Shown in pieces: positions 15,738 to 24,369 of a stretch of 51,892 nt of DNA. The position numbers were made by a program, and so were the translations under genes. This DNA comes from an uncultured Lachnospiraceae bacterium (lineage in GTDB: Bacteria; Bacillota; Clostridia; Lachnospirales; Lachnospiraceae). How positions within the stretch are numbered: position 1 is the stretch's first letter; each line of letters opens with the position of its first letter. The notes beneath the pieces were generated by a model that had not been told where the DNA came from, ran no database searches, and saw only the letters and a list, made by a program, of their open reading frames with translations. The stretch spans positions 1-51,892 of the forward strand of contig CAJUKV010000025.1 of the NCBI GenBank assembly GCA_910587305.1, in the 5' to 3' direction.

Positions 15738-16361
15738 TTAATTTTCGTCAATTTTAAGGCCTGCTTCTTTTGCCATGTCGTCAAATCCCTTTTGAACGGC
15801 TTCATAGGTCTTTTGAGAAATGTCAGGGAGATTGCCGCCCCATTTCTTTTCAGCCATTTTAAAGCCCTTTTCAAATGCGGAACGCATTTTTTCAATCTGG
15901 CTGGGATCGCCGCCTGTCAGAGCTTTTGCAAAATCCAAAATACGCTGGGATGTCTGTGATACGCCCCAATAGCCGTCCTCTGCGATGTCAGCCTGCGCCT
16001 GAAGCTTCGTAGCAGGATCTACGGTAAATTTGCCGCTGGCTAAAATGCTCCACATGTCGTTTGCTTTTCCGTAGCTCTCTCCCTGCTTGGTAAGCATCTT
16101 CTCCACAAGGCTCTGAAGCTGGGAAGTCCGGGCGTCCGCATCTGCTTTCATTTTTGCAATCAAGTTCGTGTCAGGTTTATACTTCTTAGTGACAGCCCTG
16201 GTGGTCTCTTTAGAAGGCTCGTACACTGCGCCGGCAGATGTATTTCCGGTTCCTTTGGAAGTGTCTGTTTTGGATTCTGATTTGGTTTCAGCGCTCTTAG
16301 CCTGGGCAGAATATGTTGTGCCGTAAACATCAGAAGCGCCTGTAACTCCATTTACGCTCAT
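15738..16361 (-). CDS. Conserved hypothetical protein, no recognised family
   Basis: A 207-residue protein without signal peptide or membrane segment. Residues 1-70 are low-complexity, rich in S, T, K, A and E, and probably disordered. Residues about 75-207 look like a compact helical domain (repeated aromatic and Q/S residues, for example GYWGVSQTSQRILDFAKAL and GFKMAEKKWGGNLPDISQK). The ATG at 16361 has AAGGAGGGTG at optimal spacing. I do not recognise the family. The arrangement (flexible N-terminus, conserved helical C-terminus) recurs in small proteins near surface or flagellar genes in Clostridia, but none are nearby. Confidence 0.75.
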   Translation of the reverse strand: MSVNGVTGASDVYGTTYSAQAKSAETKSESKTDTSKGTGNTSAGAVYEPSKETTRAVTKKYKPDTNLIAKMKADADARTSQLQSLVEKMLTKQGESYGKANDMWSILASGKFTVDPATKLQAQADIAEDGYWGVSQTSQRILDFAKALTGGDPSQIEKMRSAFEKGFKMAEKKWGGNLPDISQKTYEAVQKGFDDMAKEAGLKIDEN

Positions 16362-16488
16362 AGTATCACCCTCCTTGGTTATTTTATCAATTTTATTATC
16401 GGCATATCCTCTGTAAAAATCAAGAGGATTTGGAAATTTCATTCAAAAATGTCATGAAATACATTTAAAATGTAATTTGGCCGTATTC

Positions 16489-16521
16489 GGTAACAGTGAA
16501 GCCGAAGGCTGAACTGTTACC
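16489..16521 (+). repeat. Dispersed palindrome (R4), intact copy
   Basis: GGTAACAGT...ACTGTTACC, nine paired bases each side, with an inner GCC-GAA-GGC stem. A degenerate copy is at 29113-29145 and half-sites at about 15547 and 33254. It lies 30 bases before the ispE promoter. Confidence 0.7.
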
Positions 16522-16550
16522 AATTTTCAAACACGCTCCGGGGTAGATAC

Positions 16551-16579
16551 TTGACAAGACAGGGGTTATTGTATAAAAT
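16551..16579 (+). promoter_or_regulatory. Promoter of ispE
   Basis: Consensus TTGACA (16551-16556), a 17-base spacer, TAAAAT (16574-16579). The leader to the ATG is about 140 bases. Confidence 0.7.
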
Positions 16580-16724
16580 TAGATACAATTCATGTATTAT
16601 GTATACAAAAAAATATTGCAATATAAAATAACAGATGTAATTATGGGGAGCCGGAGCCGTGAGCCGCATGTGTGACAGGGCAGCGCCGTGGGCTGCAGGT
16701 ACTCTTCAGGAAAGAAGCGGGATA

Positions 16725-17600
16725 ATGGATCAGGTTACAAGAAAAGCATATGCGAAAATAAATTTAGGATTGGACGTGCTCAGAAGGCGTCCCGACGGCT
16801 ATCATGAGGTAAAGATGGTGATGCAGACGGTGGGGATTTTTGACACCCTGACTTTCCGGAAAAAGGGAGAGGAGGAATCGCCCGGCATTTCCCTTTCCGT
16901 GGATCATGAGGAGTTTTCCTGCGATAAGGATAATTTGATTTACAGGGCGGCTGAGCTGATTAGGGAAACTTACGGCGTAAAAGAGGGAGTCCGCATCACT
17001 TTAAATAAGAAGATTCCCATAGCGGCCGGCATGGCGGGAGGGAGCAGCGATGCGGCGGCGGTATTTCACGGACTCAATGAGCTTTTTGGTCTTTCCATGA
17101 GCCTTGAGGATATGCAGAGGCTGGGGGTAAAGATTGGGGCGGATGTGCCCTATTGTATCATGGGAGGCACGGCTCTCTCGGAAGGGATTGGAGAAATCCT
17201 TACTCCCATCCCGGCGCCCCCTGAGGCTTACTTACTGATAGCCAAACCGGATATCAATGTGTCCACTAAATTTGTATATGAAAACCTTCATGCGGATACG
17301 CTGAAAGAACATCCTGACATTGACGGAATGGTAAAGGCGCTGAAAGAGGGAAGTCTTGAAGGGATTACGGGGCGTATGGGGAATGTGCTGGAGACGGTGA
17401 CCATAAAAAAATATCCGGTGATCCGTCAGATAAAGGACGCTATGATAGAAAACGGCGCGGAAAATGCCCTTATGAGCGGAAGCGGCCCCACCGTTTTTGG
17501 AATTTATCAGGAAAAGGAAAGGGCCAAGGCGGCATATAAGGCAATGGAAAAGCTGGGGCTTGCGAAGCAGTTATTTGTGACAGAATTTATTACAGCGTAA
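16725..17600 (+). CDS. ispE: 4-diphosphocytidyl-2-C-methyl-D-erythritol kinase
   Basis: GHMP-family kinase of the MEP isoprenoid pathway; it phosphorylates CDP-methylerythritol on the 2-hydroxyl. The 291-residue protein has the N-terminal KAYAKINLGLDVLRRRPDGYHEV motif, the ATP loop PIAAGMAGGSSDAAAV near residue 97, GADVPYCIMGGTA, and the C-terminal MSGSGPTVFGIY. The ATG at 16725 with GAAGCGGG upstream gives the family-typical start; an earlier in-frame GTG at 16659 adds 22 unlikely residues. A GntR regulator follows 97 bases downstream. Confidence 0.96.
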   Translation: MDQVTRKAYAKINLGLDVLRRRPDGYHEVKMVMQTVGIFDTLTFRKKGEEESPGISLSVDHEEFSCDKDNLIYRAAELIRETYGVKEGVRITLNKKIPIAAGMAGGSSDAAAVFHGLNELFGLSMSLEDMQRLGVKIGADVPYCIMGGTALSEGIGEILTPIPAPPEAYLLIAKPDINVSTKFVYENLHADTLKEHPDIDGMVKALKEGSLEGITGRMGNVLETVTIKKYPVIRQIKDAMIENGAENALMSGSGPTVFGIYQEKERAKAAYKAMEKLGLAKQLFVTEFITA

Positions 17601-17659
17601 AACGCTTTGGGATGGAGGAAAGTTTGGAAGTAAACTTCCAAACTCTTTATCGGTGGCAG

Positions 17660-17682
17660 TACCGCAAGCACGGCTTGCGGTA
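17660..17682 (+). repeat. Dispersed palindrome (R1)
   Basis: TACCGCAAGC-ACG-GCTTGCGGTA, perfect 10-base arms. Relative to the copy at 3140-3162 (TATCGCAAGC-ACA-GCTTGCGATA) the third arm position and its partner have changed together, preserving pairing. It ends 16 bases before the GntR start. Confidence 0.8.
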
Positions 17683-17697
17683 TGCGGGGGAATAAAA

Positions 17698-18378
17698 ATG
17701 GAAGAATTTCAAATTGATATGAACGAATTTTTACCTCTCAGGGATGTGGTATTTAATACTTTAAGGAGAGCCATTCTCACGGGGAAATTAAAGCCCGGGG
17801 AAAGGCTGATGGAAGTGCACCTTGCAAACCGGCTGGGGGTCAGCCGTACGCCCATCAGGGAAGCCATCAGGAAGCTTGAGCTTGAAGGGCTTGTGATTAT
17901 GATTCCAAGGCGCGGCGCGGAGGTGGCGCGGATTACGGAGAAAAGCTTAAAGGACGTTTTAGAGGTCAGACGCACCTTGGACGCACTGAGCGTTGAGCTT
18001 GCCTGCGAGCGAATCAGCGGGGAGGAGTTGGAGCGTCTGCGCGCGGCCTGCGAAGAATTTGAGCAGGCGGCTAAGGGAAAGGATGCCTCGGTGATTGCAA
18101 AAGCGGATGTGGCGCTGCACGATATCATTGTGGCGGCCACGGGCAACGAACGCCTTGTGCAGCTGGTAAACAATCTGTCCGAACAGATGTATCGTTACCG
18201 TTTTGTATATATTATGGAAGAAAGTCAGCACGATATGCTGGTGGCTGAGCACAGAGAAATCTATGAGAGCATTCTTTGCAGAGACAAAGAAAGGGCTTCA
18301 AGGGCGGCAAAGCTCCACATAGATAATCAGGAAAAATCCATTATGAGGCAGATTAAAATGGAAAACCAAAGAGACTGA
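17698..18378 (+). CDS. GntR-family (FadR/FCD) transcriptional regulator
   Basis: A 226-residue regulator. An N-terminal winged helix (LRDVVFNTLRRAILTGKLKPGERL, then LANRLGVSRTPIREAIRKLELEGLV) is followed by an FCD effector domain (about 90-220) with candidate metal-binding residues (D in KADVALHDII, H in MLVAEHREI and AAKLHIDNQ). Such proteins usually respond to carboxylate metabolites. The ATG at 17698 follows GGGGG at suitable spacing. Neighbours ispE and murI are housekeeping genes, so the target cannot be inferred. Confidence 0.9.
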   Translation: MEEFQIDMNEFLPLRDVVFNTLRRAILTGKLKPGERLMEVHLANRLGVSRTPIREAIRKLELEGLVIMIPRRGAEVARITEKSLKDVLEVRRTLDALSVELACERISGEELERLRAACEEFEQAAKGKDASVIAKADVALHDIIVAATGNERLVQLVNNLSEQMYRYRFVYIMEESQHDMLVAEHREIYESILCRDKERASRAAKLHIDNQEKSIMRQIKMENQRD

Positions 18379-18436
18379 ATAGAGAAATCAAATGAGGGGA
18401 ACACTCTTATCAAACAGGAAAGATGAGAGTGATTTC

Positions 18437-18670
18437 ATGAAAAGAGTATGTGAAGCCGTTGTGCTTTTGATAGGAACCCTGGGCTGGTGGGGATTTGTAT
18501 ATCCGGATTTGTGTCTAACGGAAGAAACCTATGAGCGCTTTGAACAGGAATATGAAGAAAATGAGAAGTGCGAAAAGTGGGAGGAGGAAATATCGGGAAC
18601 AATCCGTATAAAAAGCCGCCTCGTGGAATATGTATATCAAAGCGGACAAAGCAAAGCCACAAACCGGTAA
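18437..18670 (+). CDS. Small membrane-anchored hypothetical protein
   Basis: A 77-residue protein with one N-terminal hydrophobic helix (CEAVVLLIGTLGWWGFVYP, about 5-23) and a very acidic glutamate-rich tail followed by a basic end. No family is recognised. Its end lies just before murI (start at 18702), and it could be cotranscribed. The ATG at 18437 has GAGAGTGA upstream; an earlier ATG at 18392 is possible. Confidence 0.5.
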   Translation: MKRVCEAVVLLIGTLGWWGFVYPDLCLTEETYERFEQEYEENEKCEKWEEEISGTIRIKSRLVEYVYQSGQSKATNR

Positions 18671-18701
18671 TTTGCAGGCTGGGAAGGGAGCAGTTGTTAA
18701 T

Positions 18702-19523
18702 ATGATAAACAGGAACGCACCCGTAGGCGTCTTTGACTCCGGCGTCGGAGGGCTTACGGTGGTAAGGGAGATAATGCGGCAGATCCCCAACGAAAAAATT
18801 GTTTATTTTGGGGATACGGCAAGGGTTCCCTATGGCAGTAAATCAAAGGAAACCGTCACCAGGTATACAAGACAGATTATCCGTTTTTTACAGACACAGG
18901 ATGTAAAAGCGATTGTAGCCGCCTGTAATACGGCAAGCGCCTATGCGCTTGACGAGGTGGAAGGAGAGACGGATATCCCCATAATCGGCGTGGTGAAGCC
19001 GGGGGCAAAGACGGCGGCGGAGGCTACCTCAAACGGAAAGATAGGCGTGATTGGCACGGAAGGCACCATTGGAAGCAGAATTTATTCCAGATACATAAAA
19101 AAAATTAAACCGGAAGCTGATGTGATAGGAAAAGCCTGCCCTTTGTTTGTTCCTCTTGTGGAGGAAGGACTTTTGCAGGACCCGGTCACGGACGAAATTG
19201 CAAAAAGATATTTGACGGAGCTTATCGATATCGGCATCGATACCCTGATATTGGGCTGCACCCATTATCCCCTGATCCGATCCACCATCGGGCGCGTGAT
19301 GGGGGAGAAGGTTACCCTGGTAAATCCTGCCTACGAGACGGCAAGAGAGTTAAAAGAGCTGCTTGGGGCGGAGAATATGTTAAATGATGAGGAAATTAAG
19401 CTGGGGGATAACCGGTATCGCTTTTATGTCAGCGACGGTACGGAAAAATTTACCCATTTTGCAAATTCTATAATAAAGTATGGTATATTATCTGCTAAAA
19501 TTATTCCTATAGAAGATTATTAG
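18702..19523 (+). CDS. murI: Glutamate racemase
   Basis: Makes D-glutamate for peptidoglycan. The 273-residue protein has the catalytic cysteine segments AACNTASAYA (near residue 72) and LGCTHYPLI (near 185), the N-terminal GVFDSGVGGLTVVREI, and YFGDTARVPYGSKS. The ATG at 18702 (MINRNAPVGVFDSG) gives the usual start. A DUF1934 gene follows about 97 bases downstream with an R2 repeat between. Confidence 0.96.
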   Translation: MINRNAPVGVFDSGVGGLTVVREIMRQIPNEKIVYFGDTARVPYGSKSKETVTRYTRQIIRFLQTQDVKAIVAACNTASAYALDEVEGETDIPIIGVVKPGAKTAAEATSNGKIGVIGTEGTIGSRIYSRYIKKIKPEADVIGKACPLFVPLVEEGLLQDPVTDEIAKRYLTELIDIGIDTLILGCTHYPLIRSTIGRVMGEKVTLVNPAYETARELKELLGAENMLNDEEIKLGDNRYRFYVSDGTEKFTHFANSIIKYGILSAKIIPIEDY

Positions 19524-19563
19524 TTACAAGGAGTATTTTATGATACGGAAAGTTACTTTGGAT

Positions 19564-19613
19564 AATGCGCAAATAAAGCAAAGGTGAACTTCGTTCACCT
19601 CGCAGAAATGAGG
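19564..19613 (+). repeat. Dispersed 50-bp repeat (R2) supplying a ribosome site
   Basis: The unit contains the hairpin AGGTGAAC-TTC-GTTCACCT and ends GCAGAAATGAGG. The final GAGG is the apparent ribosome site of the gene starting at 19620. A 48/50-like inverted copy at 47307-47356 stands in the same position before the lysR start at 47300. A truncated copy begins the window. Confidence 0.8.
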
Positions 19614-19619
19614 TAAAAT

Positions 19620-20063
19620 ATGACAAAAGAGGTATTTTTATCTCTCAAAGGTCTGCAGATGGAAATCGGCGAGGACGTACAGTCTCTGGAAACCATAACG
19701 CCGGCGGATTATTATGAGAGAAACGGAAATCATTATGTAATTTATGAAGAAATGATAGAAGGATTTACCGATATCACGAAAAACAAAATAAAATTTAACG
19801 ACTCTATTTTGGAGGTTTCTAAAAAAGGGCTGATAAACGTACATATGGTCTTTGAAGAAAATAAGAAAAATATGACAAGCTATATGACGCCCTACGGAAA
19901 TATTCTGATTGGAATCGACACGGAATCCGTTTTTGTGGAGGAGAAGGAAAATCAAATCCGGGTGGAGGTGGATTACGCCCTGGAAGCCAATTACCAGCAT
20001 TTGGCAGACTGCCGGATAGAGATGGAATTAAGGCCCAGGGAAGAAGGCATTAGTCTTGGATAG
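19620..20063 (+). CDS. DUF1934 (YwiB-like) beta-barrel protein
   Basis: A 147-residue protein of the DUF1934/YwiB type, a small calycin-like beta barrel of unknown function found in many Firmicutes. Typical are VFLSLKGLQ at the start, a central region YYERNGNHYVIYEEM..GFTDITKNKIKF, and the tail VRVEVDYALE-like followed by CRIEMELRP. The ATG at 19620 has GAGG (from the R2 repeat) 6 bases upstream. A two-way terminator separates it from the convergent gene. Confidence 0.8.
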   Translation: MTKEVFLSLKGLQMEIGEDVQSLETITPADYYERNGNHYVIYEEMIEGFTDITKNKIKFNDSILEVSKKGLINVHMVFEENKKNMTSYMTPYGNILIGIDTESVFVEEKENQIRVEVDYALEANYQHLADCRIEMELRPREEGISLG

Positions 20064-20080
20064 TGGTTTGCATAAAAACA

Positions 20081-20106
20081 GCCTGCTTATAAAGCAGGCT
20101 ATTTTA
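20081..20106 (+). terminator. Bidirectional terminator
   Basis: AGCCTGCTT-ATA-AAGCAGGCT, nine perfect pairs, with ATTTT after it on the plus strand and TTTTTATG on the minus strand. It separates the convergent genes ending at 20063 and 20099. Confidence 0.9.
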
Positions 20107-20575
20107 CTGGCTTTGCACCGGCCTTTTCCTGGGCCTTTTCCAAGGTGCGCCTAAAAAAGTTTTTCTTTTTGGCGGGAGCCACCACAGGTTTGCCGTGGAG
20201 TCCTTTTACGTCCGTGATGTAAATACCGCTTACTACGGCCTTAACTTCTTTTTTAACAGGAACCGAATCAAATATTTTCTCTTCACAGATTAAGGTCATT
20301 ATCTGGGGGCCTACCTTAGCCTTAACCACAGGGAGTTTGCTTCCCCGAAGCAACTTTGGGGTCTGATCAATGACCATCTGCGGGAGCCCGGACTCTTTTA
20401 TCTTCATTCGCTTCTTATCTATGATCAGCATGGACACGGTCTGCTTCATAGCGTTAATCTGCTCCTGCTGTGCTTCCTGACGCTTTTGAGCCTTTCTCCC
20501 AAGAAAATATAATACTACAAGTGCAACGATCAATACTACCAGAATTACCAATAAAATGATACCTATTTTGCTCAC
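20099..20575 (-). CDS. Single-pass membrane hypothetical protein
   Basis: A 158-residue protein with an N-terminal membrane helix (GIILLVILVVLIVALVVLYFLG) followed by a cytoplasmic coiled segment (KAQKRQEAQQEQINAMKQTVS), a small domain (about 60-135, with LICEEKIFDSVPVKKEVKAVV) and a basic lysine/alanine tail. I do not recognise the family, though proteins of this layout are common in Lachnospiraceae. The start is a GTG at 20575 with AAGGAGG 6 bases upstream. Confidence 0.75.
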   Translation of the reverse strand: MSKIGIILLVILVVLIVALVVLYFLGRKAQKRQEAQQEQINAMKQTVSMLIIDKKRMKIKESGLPQMVIDQTPKLLRGSKLPVVKAKVGPQIMTLICEEKIFDSVPVKKEVKAVVSGIYITDVKGLHGKPVVAPAKKKNFFRRTLEKAQEKAGAKPVK

Positions 20576-21178
20576 AATAAACCTCCTTGCCGCTTTAGAG
20601 CATGAAAAATACCTAAGTAGCACTCCCGCGCATTTGCAGCGCCGGATGTGCACGCGCTATGCAGTACGAATTTTATTTTAGCATTTTCAGGGAAAATAGG
20701 CAAGCAATTTCATAGAAACCGGGTAAAGGATATGGAAAGAATAATTTTGATTGCTATTTATCAATTTTCCTATTGCTTTTTTGAACAATTTCAGGTAAAC
20801 TGTATTCATGCTCATATAGTAAAAATGTACAGTAAATGATAATTACATACTATTTATTCACCGCGAATAAGATATATAAACCGTTCAATTTGTATATATT
20901 TTCATCCCAAAACAATAGGAATAGAAGGTATTTTACAAAAAAACAAACAAATGTTTTGGTTAATTTTAAAATACACCATTCAGAAAGTCCTTAAAGGGGA
21001 TTTTCTTGATTTAGTGTATATAAAATTTCTTTTTCGTTTATAATGGGAGGTAGCAGAGATGTTCTGTTTTAATAAACGAAAAGAAAATTTATATAAATAA
21101 GGCAGCAGGGCTCGTTAAAAATAGCATGCGTTTGACACGTTGACAGCTGCCTATACTTATTTTAAAAGGAGGAAGAAA
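20576..21178 (+). promoter_or_regulatory. Regulatory gap before the ABC importer, with a 12-bp inverted repeat
   Basis: About 600 bases without a credible gene. CTTTTTCGTTTAT (21029-21041) and ATAAACGAAAAG (21072-21083) are inverted copies flanking a TATAAT-like element (21039-21044), as expected of paired operator half-sites or a leader hairpin. The AraC regulator encoded at 32243-33097 is a plausible but unproven controller. The region is strongly AT-rich from 20750. Confidence 0.55.
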
Positions 21179-23203
21179 ATGCGTAGAAAAGTTATTGCAA
21201 TGCTGATGGCAGCGACAGTTGTTGCTGTTACGCTCGTTGGCTGCGGTGGCGGTTCGGGTTCAGGCTCTTCGGGTGATTCAGGTAGTTCATCCGGAACAGA
21301 ATCTTCCGATTCCGGCGCTTCAGGCGACACAGGAAGTTCGGAAAGCTCAGGCGGCGGTACGGCAGCTGCTGAGGGTATTACCACCGAAGTTGGCACTCCC
21401 CGTGCCGAGACATTGATCGTTGAGTGCCAGAACTCAACGGATACACCCGGTCAGTTTAACTCTTACATGCAGGGTACTGCAATGGGATTTGGTATTCATC
21501 AGATGATGAGCGCTCATCTGTGGGAAATGAGCACCGCGAAAGGTGAGCAGTATGGTGAGATAGCCGATGGTCTGCCCACTTCAAATGATGATTTCACAGA
21601 GTGGACCGTAAAGATTCGCCAGGGCATTAAGTGGTCTGACGGAGAAGATGTAACCGCTGATGATGTTGCTTTCACATTCAACATGATCAAGGATAACAGT
21701 GCAATCAATGCCAGCGCGGCAACAAATTTATACATTGATACCGTTGAGAAGGTTGACGATTATACTGTTAAGTTTACCATGAAGGAGCCGTTCCCTCGTT
21801 TCGTACAGCGTTACGGCATCACCGTATGGGGAACTGATTACCGTATCGTTCCTGAACATATTTATTCACAGCAGGCAGACGTTACCACATTCAAGGATGA
21901 AGCTCCTGTTGTTGCAGGCCCTTACACAGTTAAAGATTATGACAGTCTTGGTATGTGGGTTCTTTATGAACTCCGTGAGGACTGGCAGGACAGTACACTT
22001 GGCGTAGTAGGCGCTGCTGAATTTGGTTATACCGCTGATCAGACTCCTCCTAAGTATGTATGGTTCCGTACCTTCTCGGATTCCACAACAAAACAGATGG
22101 CAATGATCAACAATGAAATCGACCTGCTTTGCGAGGTTACTTTGGAAGAGTTCCAGACCATGAACGCTTCTAACCCTAACATTAAGTGCTGGTACGATGA
22201 ATTCCCGTATGCGAACCCTGATGATCCGGGCGCAAAGGGTATCGTATTCTCTCATGGCAAGGGCGCACCTTATGACAATGCTGATTTCCGTTGGGGTATC
22301 TGTCTTGCATTAGATATCGACCAGATTTCCATGAATACGTTCTCAGGAGCAGGACGTGCGGCACCAATCCCGCTTCTTAACAACACCCAGTTCCTGCAGG
22401 AGACCTATACAATTCCTATGCAGGAGTGGCTTGAGAACTTCGAACTTGACCTTGGCGACGGCACAACCTTTAAGCCTTACGATACAGGCTATGCAAAACG
22501 TATGGCTGATTCCTTAGGCATCCAGGGCACAGACGAAGAACTGATTACCATGTTCGGCGCAGGCTGGTGGAAACATGACGAAGAAGCTGCTACAAAGATG
22601 CTTGAGAAGGCTGGCTTTGAGAAGGTTGACGGCGTTTGGAATTACAATGGCGCTCCTTTCACCTTTGAGCTGAGCTACTTGGCTGACGCTGAGTTCCAGG
22701 AGTCCCGTGCGGTGCAGGCTGTTTACAATCAGCTTTCAGCGTTTGGATTCCAGTGTACAATCGCTTCCAAATCCTCCGCAACATGGGATGTAGACGGCGG
22801 ACAGGGTAACTTTGAAATTGCCGGTTACTGGCCTTCAGGCGGTATCCTGAAAGATTTCTATTCTGCAATCAGCGGCTTTGATGCTGACCTGATTAAGCCT
22901 CTTGGCGAAACCGGTTCAGGCCAGGGTATGCGTTGGAACAATGCGCGTGTTACAGAGATCCTTCATGAGTTAGCAAACCTGAATCCTGAAGATCCGAAAT
23001 CTTATGAACTGCATACCGAATTCCTTCAGGAATGCGTAAAGGATATGTGCGAAATCAACTTCCTTTCCGGTACAAAGTTCGTTCCTTCCAACTGTACTTA
23101 TTGGGAAGGCTATCCGGATGCGAACAATCCATATGATGGTCCTTGGTGGTGGTGGAGCTGCTTCAAGTATATGCTTCCGAACATTCATCCGACACAGGGT
23201 TAA
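21179..23203 (+). CDS. ABC importer substrate-binding lipoprotein (SBP family 5)
   Basis: Extracellular lipid-anchored binding protein of a five-gene importer. The 674-residue protein has a signal peptide and lipobox LVGC (near residue 21), a serine/glycine-rich linker (about 22-65), then a large SBP_bac_5 domain with KIRQGIKWSDGEDVTADDVAFTFNM-type motifs. Members bind peptides, nickel or oligosaccharides. The two glucosidases downstream argue for an oligosaccharide. The ATG at 21179 has AAAAGGAGG at ideal spacing. Codon use shifts to T- and C-ending codons compared with nearby genes, as expected of a highly expressed gene. Confidence 0.92.
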   Translation: MRRKVIAMLMAATVVAVTLVGCGGGSGSGSSGDSGSSSGTESSDSGASGDTGSSESSGGGTAAAEGITTEVGTPRAETLIVECQNSTDTPGQFNSYMQGTAMGFGIHQMMSAHLWEMSTAKGEQYGEIADGLPTSNDDFTEWTVKIRQGIKWSDGEDVTADDVAFTFNMIKDNSAINASAATNLYIDTVEKVDDYTVKFTMKEPFPRFVQRYGITVWGTDYRIVPEHIYSQQADVTTFKDEAPVVAGPYTVKDYDSLGMWVLYELREDWQDSTLGVVGAAEFGYTADQTPPKYVWFRTFSDSTTKQMAMINNEIDLLCEVTLEEFQTMNASNPNIKCWYDEFPYANPDDPGAKGIVFSHGKGAPYDNADFRWGICLALDIDQISMNTFSGAGRAAPIPLLNNTQFLQETYTIPMQEWLENFELDLGDGTTFKPYDTGYAKRMADSLGIQGTDEELITMFGAGWWKHDEEAATKMLEKAGFEKVDGVWNYNGAPFTFELSYLADAEFQESRAVQAVYNQLSAFGFQCTIASKSSATWDVDGGQGNFEIAGYWPSGGILKDFYSAISGFDADLIKPLGETGSGQGMRWNNARVTEILHELANLNPEDPKSYELHTEFLQECVKDMCEINFLSGTKFVPSNCTYWEGYPDANNPYDGPWWWWSCFKYMLPNIHPTQG

Positions 23204-23296
23204 TCAGCAGCAGGATGCTTAGAACGTTAGTAATATGATTCGTGCTGACATAAAATTTATAAAGTGTTTTTTCTGTTGAATAGTTTAAAGGACAGG

Positions 23297-23319
23297 GCCG
23301 TAAGTTGATGGCTTACGGC
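23297..23319 (+). terminator. Stem-loop between binding protein and permease
   Basis: GCCGTAAG-TTGATGG-CTTACGGC, eight pairs, extended by GGAC/GTCC nearby. No T-tract. This position usually protects or partly terminates the transcript so that binding protein exceeds the membrane subunits. Confidence 0.55.
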
Positions 23320-23353
23320 TCGTCCCTTGCTTAATAGTAAAGGAGTGCTGTGT

Positions 23354-24352
23354 ATGAAATTTAAAACATTCTTTCTGCAGCGTGTACTCGCCTGGGCACT
23401 TACAATCTGGATTGGCGTTACTTTCATCTTTTTTATTCCACGTATGTTCCCATCAGATCCTGTTGAGAACATGATAGCGCAGATGCAGTCACGTTCAGGT
23501 AATATGGACCCGGCCGAAATGGACGCACTCAGACAACAGCTCCGCATTCAGTTTGGTCTTGAGGGTTCAATGCTGCAACAATATGGTTCCTTCCTTTGGA
23601 AAGGACTGCTTCATTTTGATTTTGGCCCGTCTTTGATGAGTTATCCGGAACCGGTAGGCGACATCATCGGGCGGTATCTTCCATATACGTTAATTTTATC
23701 ATTGACATCAACTTTTCTTGCGTGGATAATCGGTAACTTTATCGGTTTGCTTGCCGGTTTCCGTAAGAATAAGAAATCTTCACAGATATTAGAGGGTATA
23801 GCAATCTGTATCTACCCTATTCCTTATTTCCTAGTAGCATTGGTATTGCAGATTATCTTTGCCTTCGTATTAAAATGGTTCCCGCTGCAGGCAGTTATTA
23901 AGACAGGTATGGGATTTGGCCCATGGTTTGGATCCCTCATGAAAGCGTCCGTACTTCCGGCAATTTCACTTTTATTACTTGGAACCGGATGGTGGATTAT
24001 TTCCATGAAATCCCTTGCAAGTACCACTGCGGAAGAAGATTATGTACGTTATGCACGTTTCCGCGGCCTGTCTGAGGCGACAATTGGTAAGAGCTATGTG
24101 CTTCGTAACTCCATTTTGACGCAGATTACCGCTCTTGCAATGAGTCTTGGCGGCGTGTTCGGCGGCTCCATCATGACTGAGATTATTTTTGGGTATCCTG
24201 GTGTTGGTTCTTTAATCCAGAGTGCTATTTTGCAGTCGGATTACAACATGATCCTGGGCTGTATTACAATTTCTATTGTGGCAATTTCTACTGCAACGCT
24301 GATCGTTGACCTGATCTACCCGTTCATTGATCCGCGAATCAGGTACGGCTGA
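23354..24352 (+). CDS. ABC importer permease, DppB type
   Basis: First membrane subunit of the importer (332 residues). It begins FFLQRVLAWALTIWIGVTFIFF, the usual DppB/OppB first helix, and has six predicted membrane helices. The EAA loop reads YVRYARFRGLSEATIGKSYVLRN, which contacts the ATPases. The motif FGPSLMSYPEPVGDIIGRYLPYTL is typical of the family. ATG 23354 follows AAAGGAGTG. It works with the DppC-type permease next. Confidence 0.93.
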   Translation: MKFKTFFLQRVLAWALTIWIGVTFIFFIPRMFPSDPVENMIAQMQSRSGNMDPAEMDALRQQLRIQFGLEGSMLQQYGSFLWKGLLHFDFGPSLMSYPEPVGDIIGRYLPYTLILSLTSTFLAWIIGNFIGLLAGFRKNKKSSQILEGIAICIYPIPYFLVALVLQIIFAFVLKWFPLQAVIKTGMGFGPWFGSLMKASVLPAISLLLLGTGWWIISMKSLASTTAEEDYVRYARFRGLSEATIGKSYVLRNSILTQITALAMSLGGVFGGSIMTEIIFGYPGVGSLIQSAILQSDYNMILGCITISIVAISTATLIVDLIYPFIDPRIRYG

Positions 24353-24369
24353 TAGAAGGGGGGATAAAC

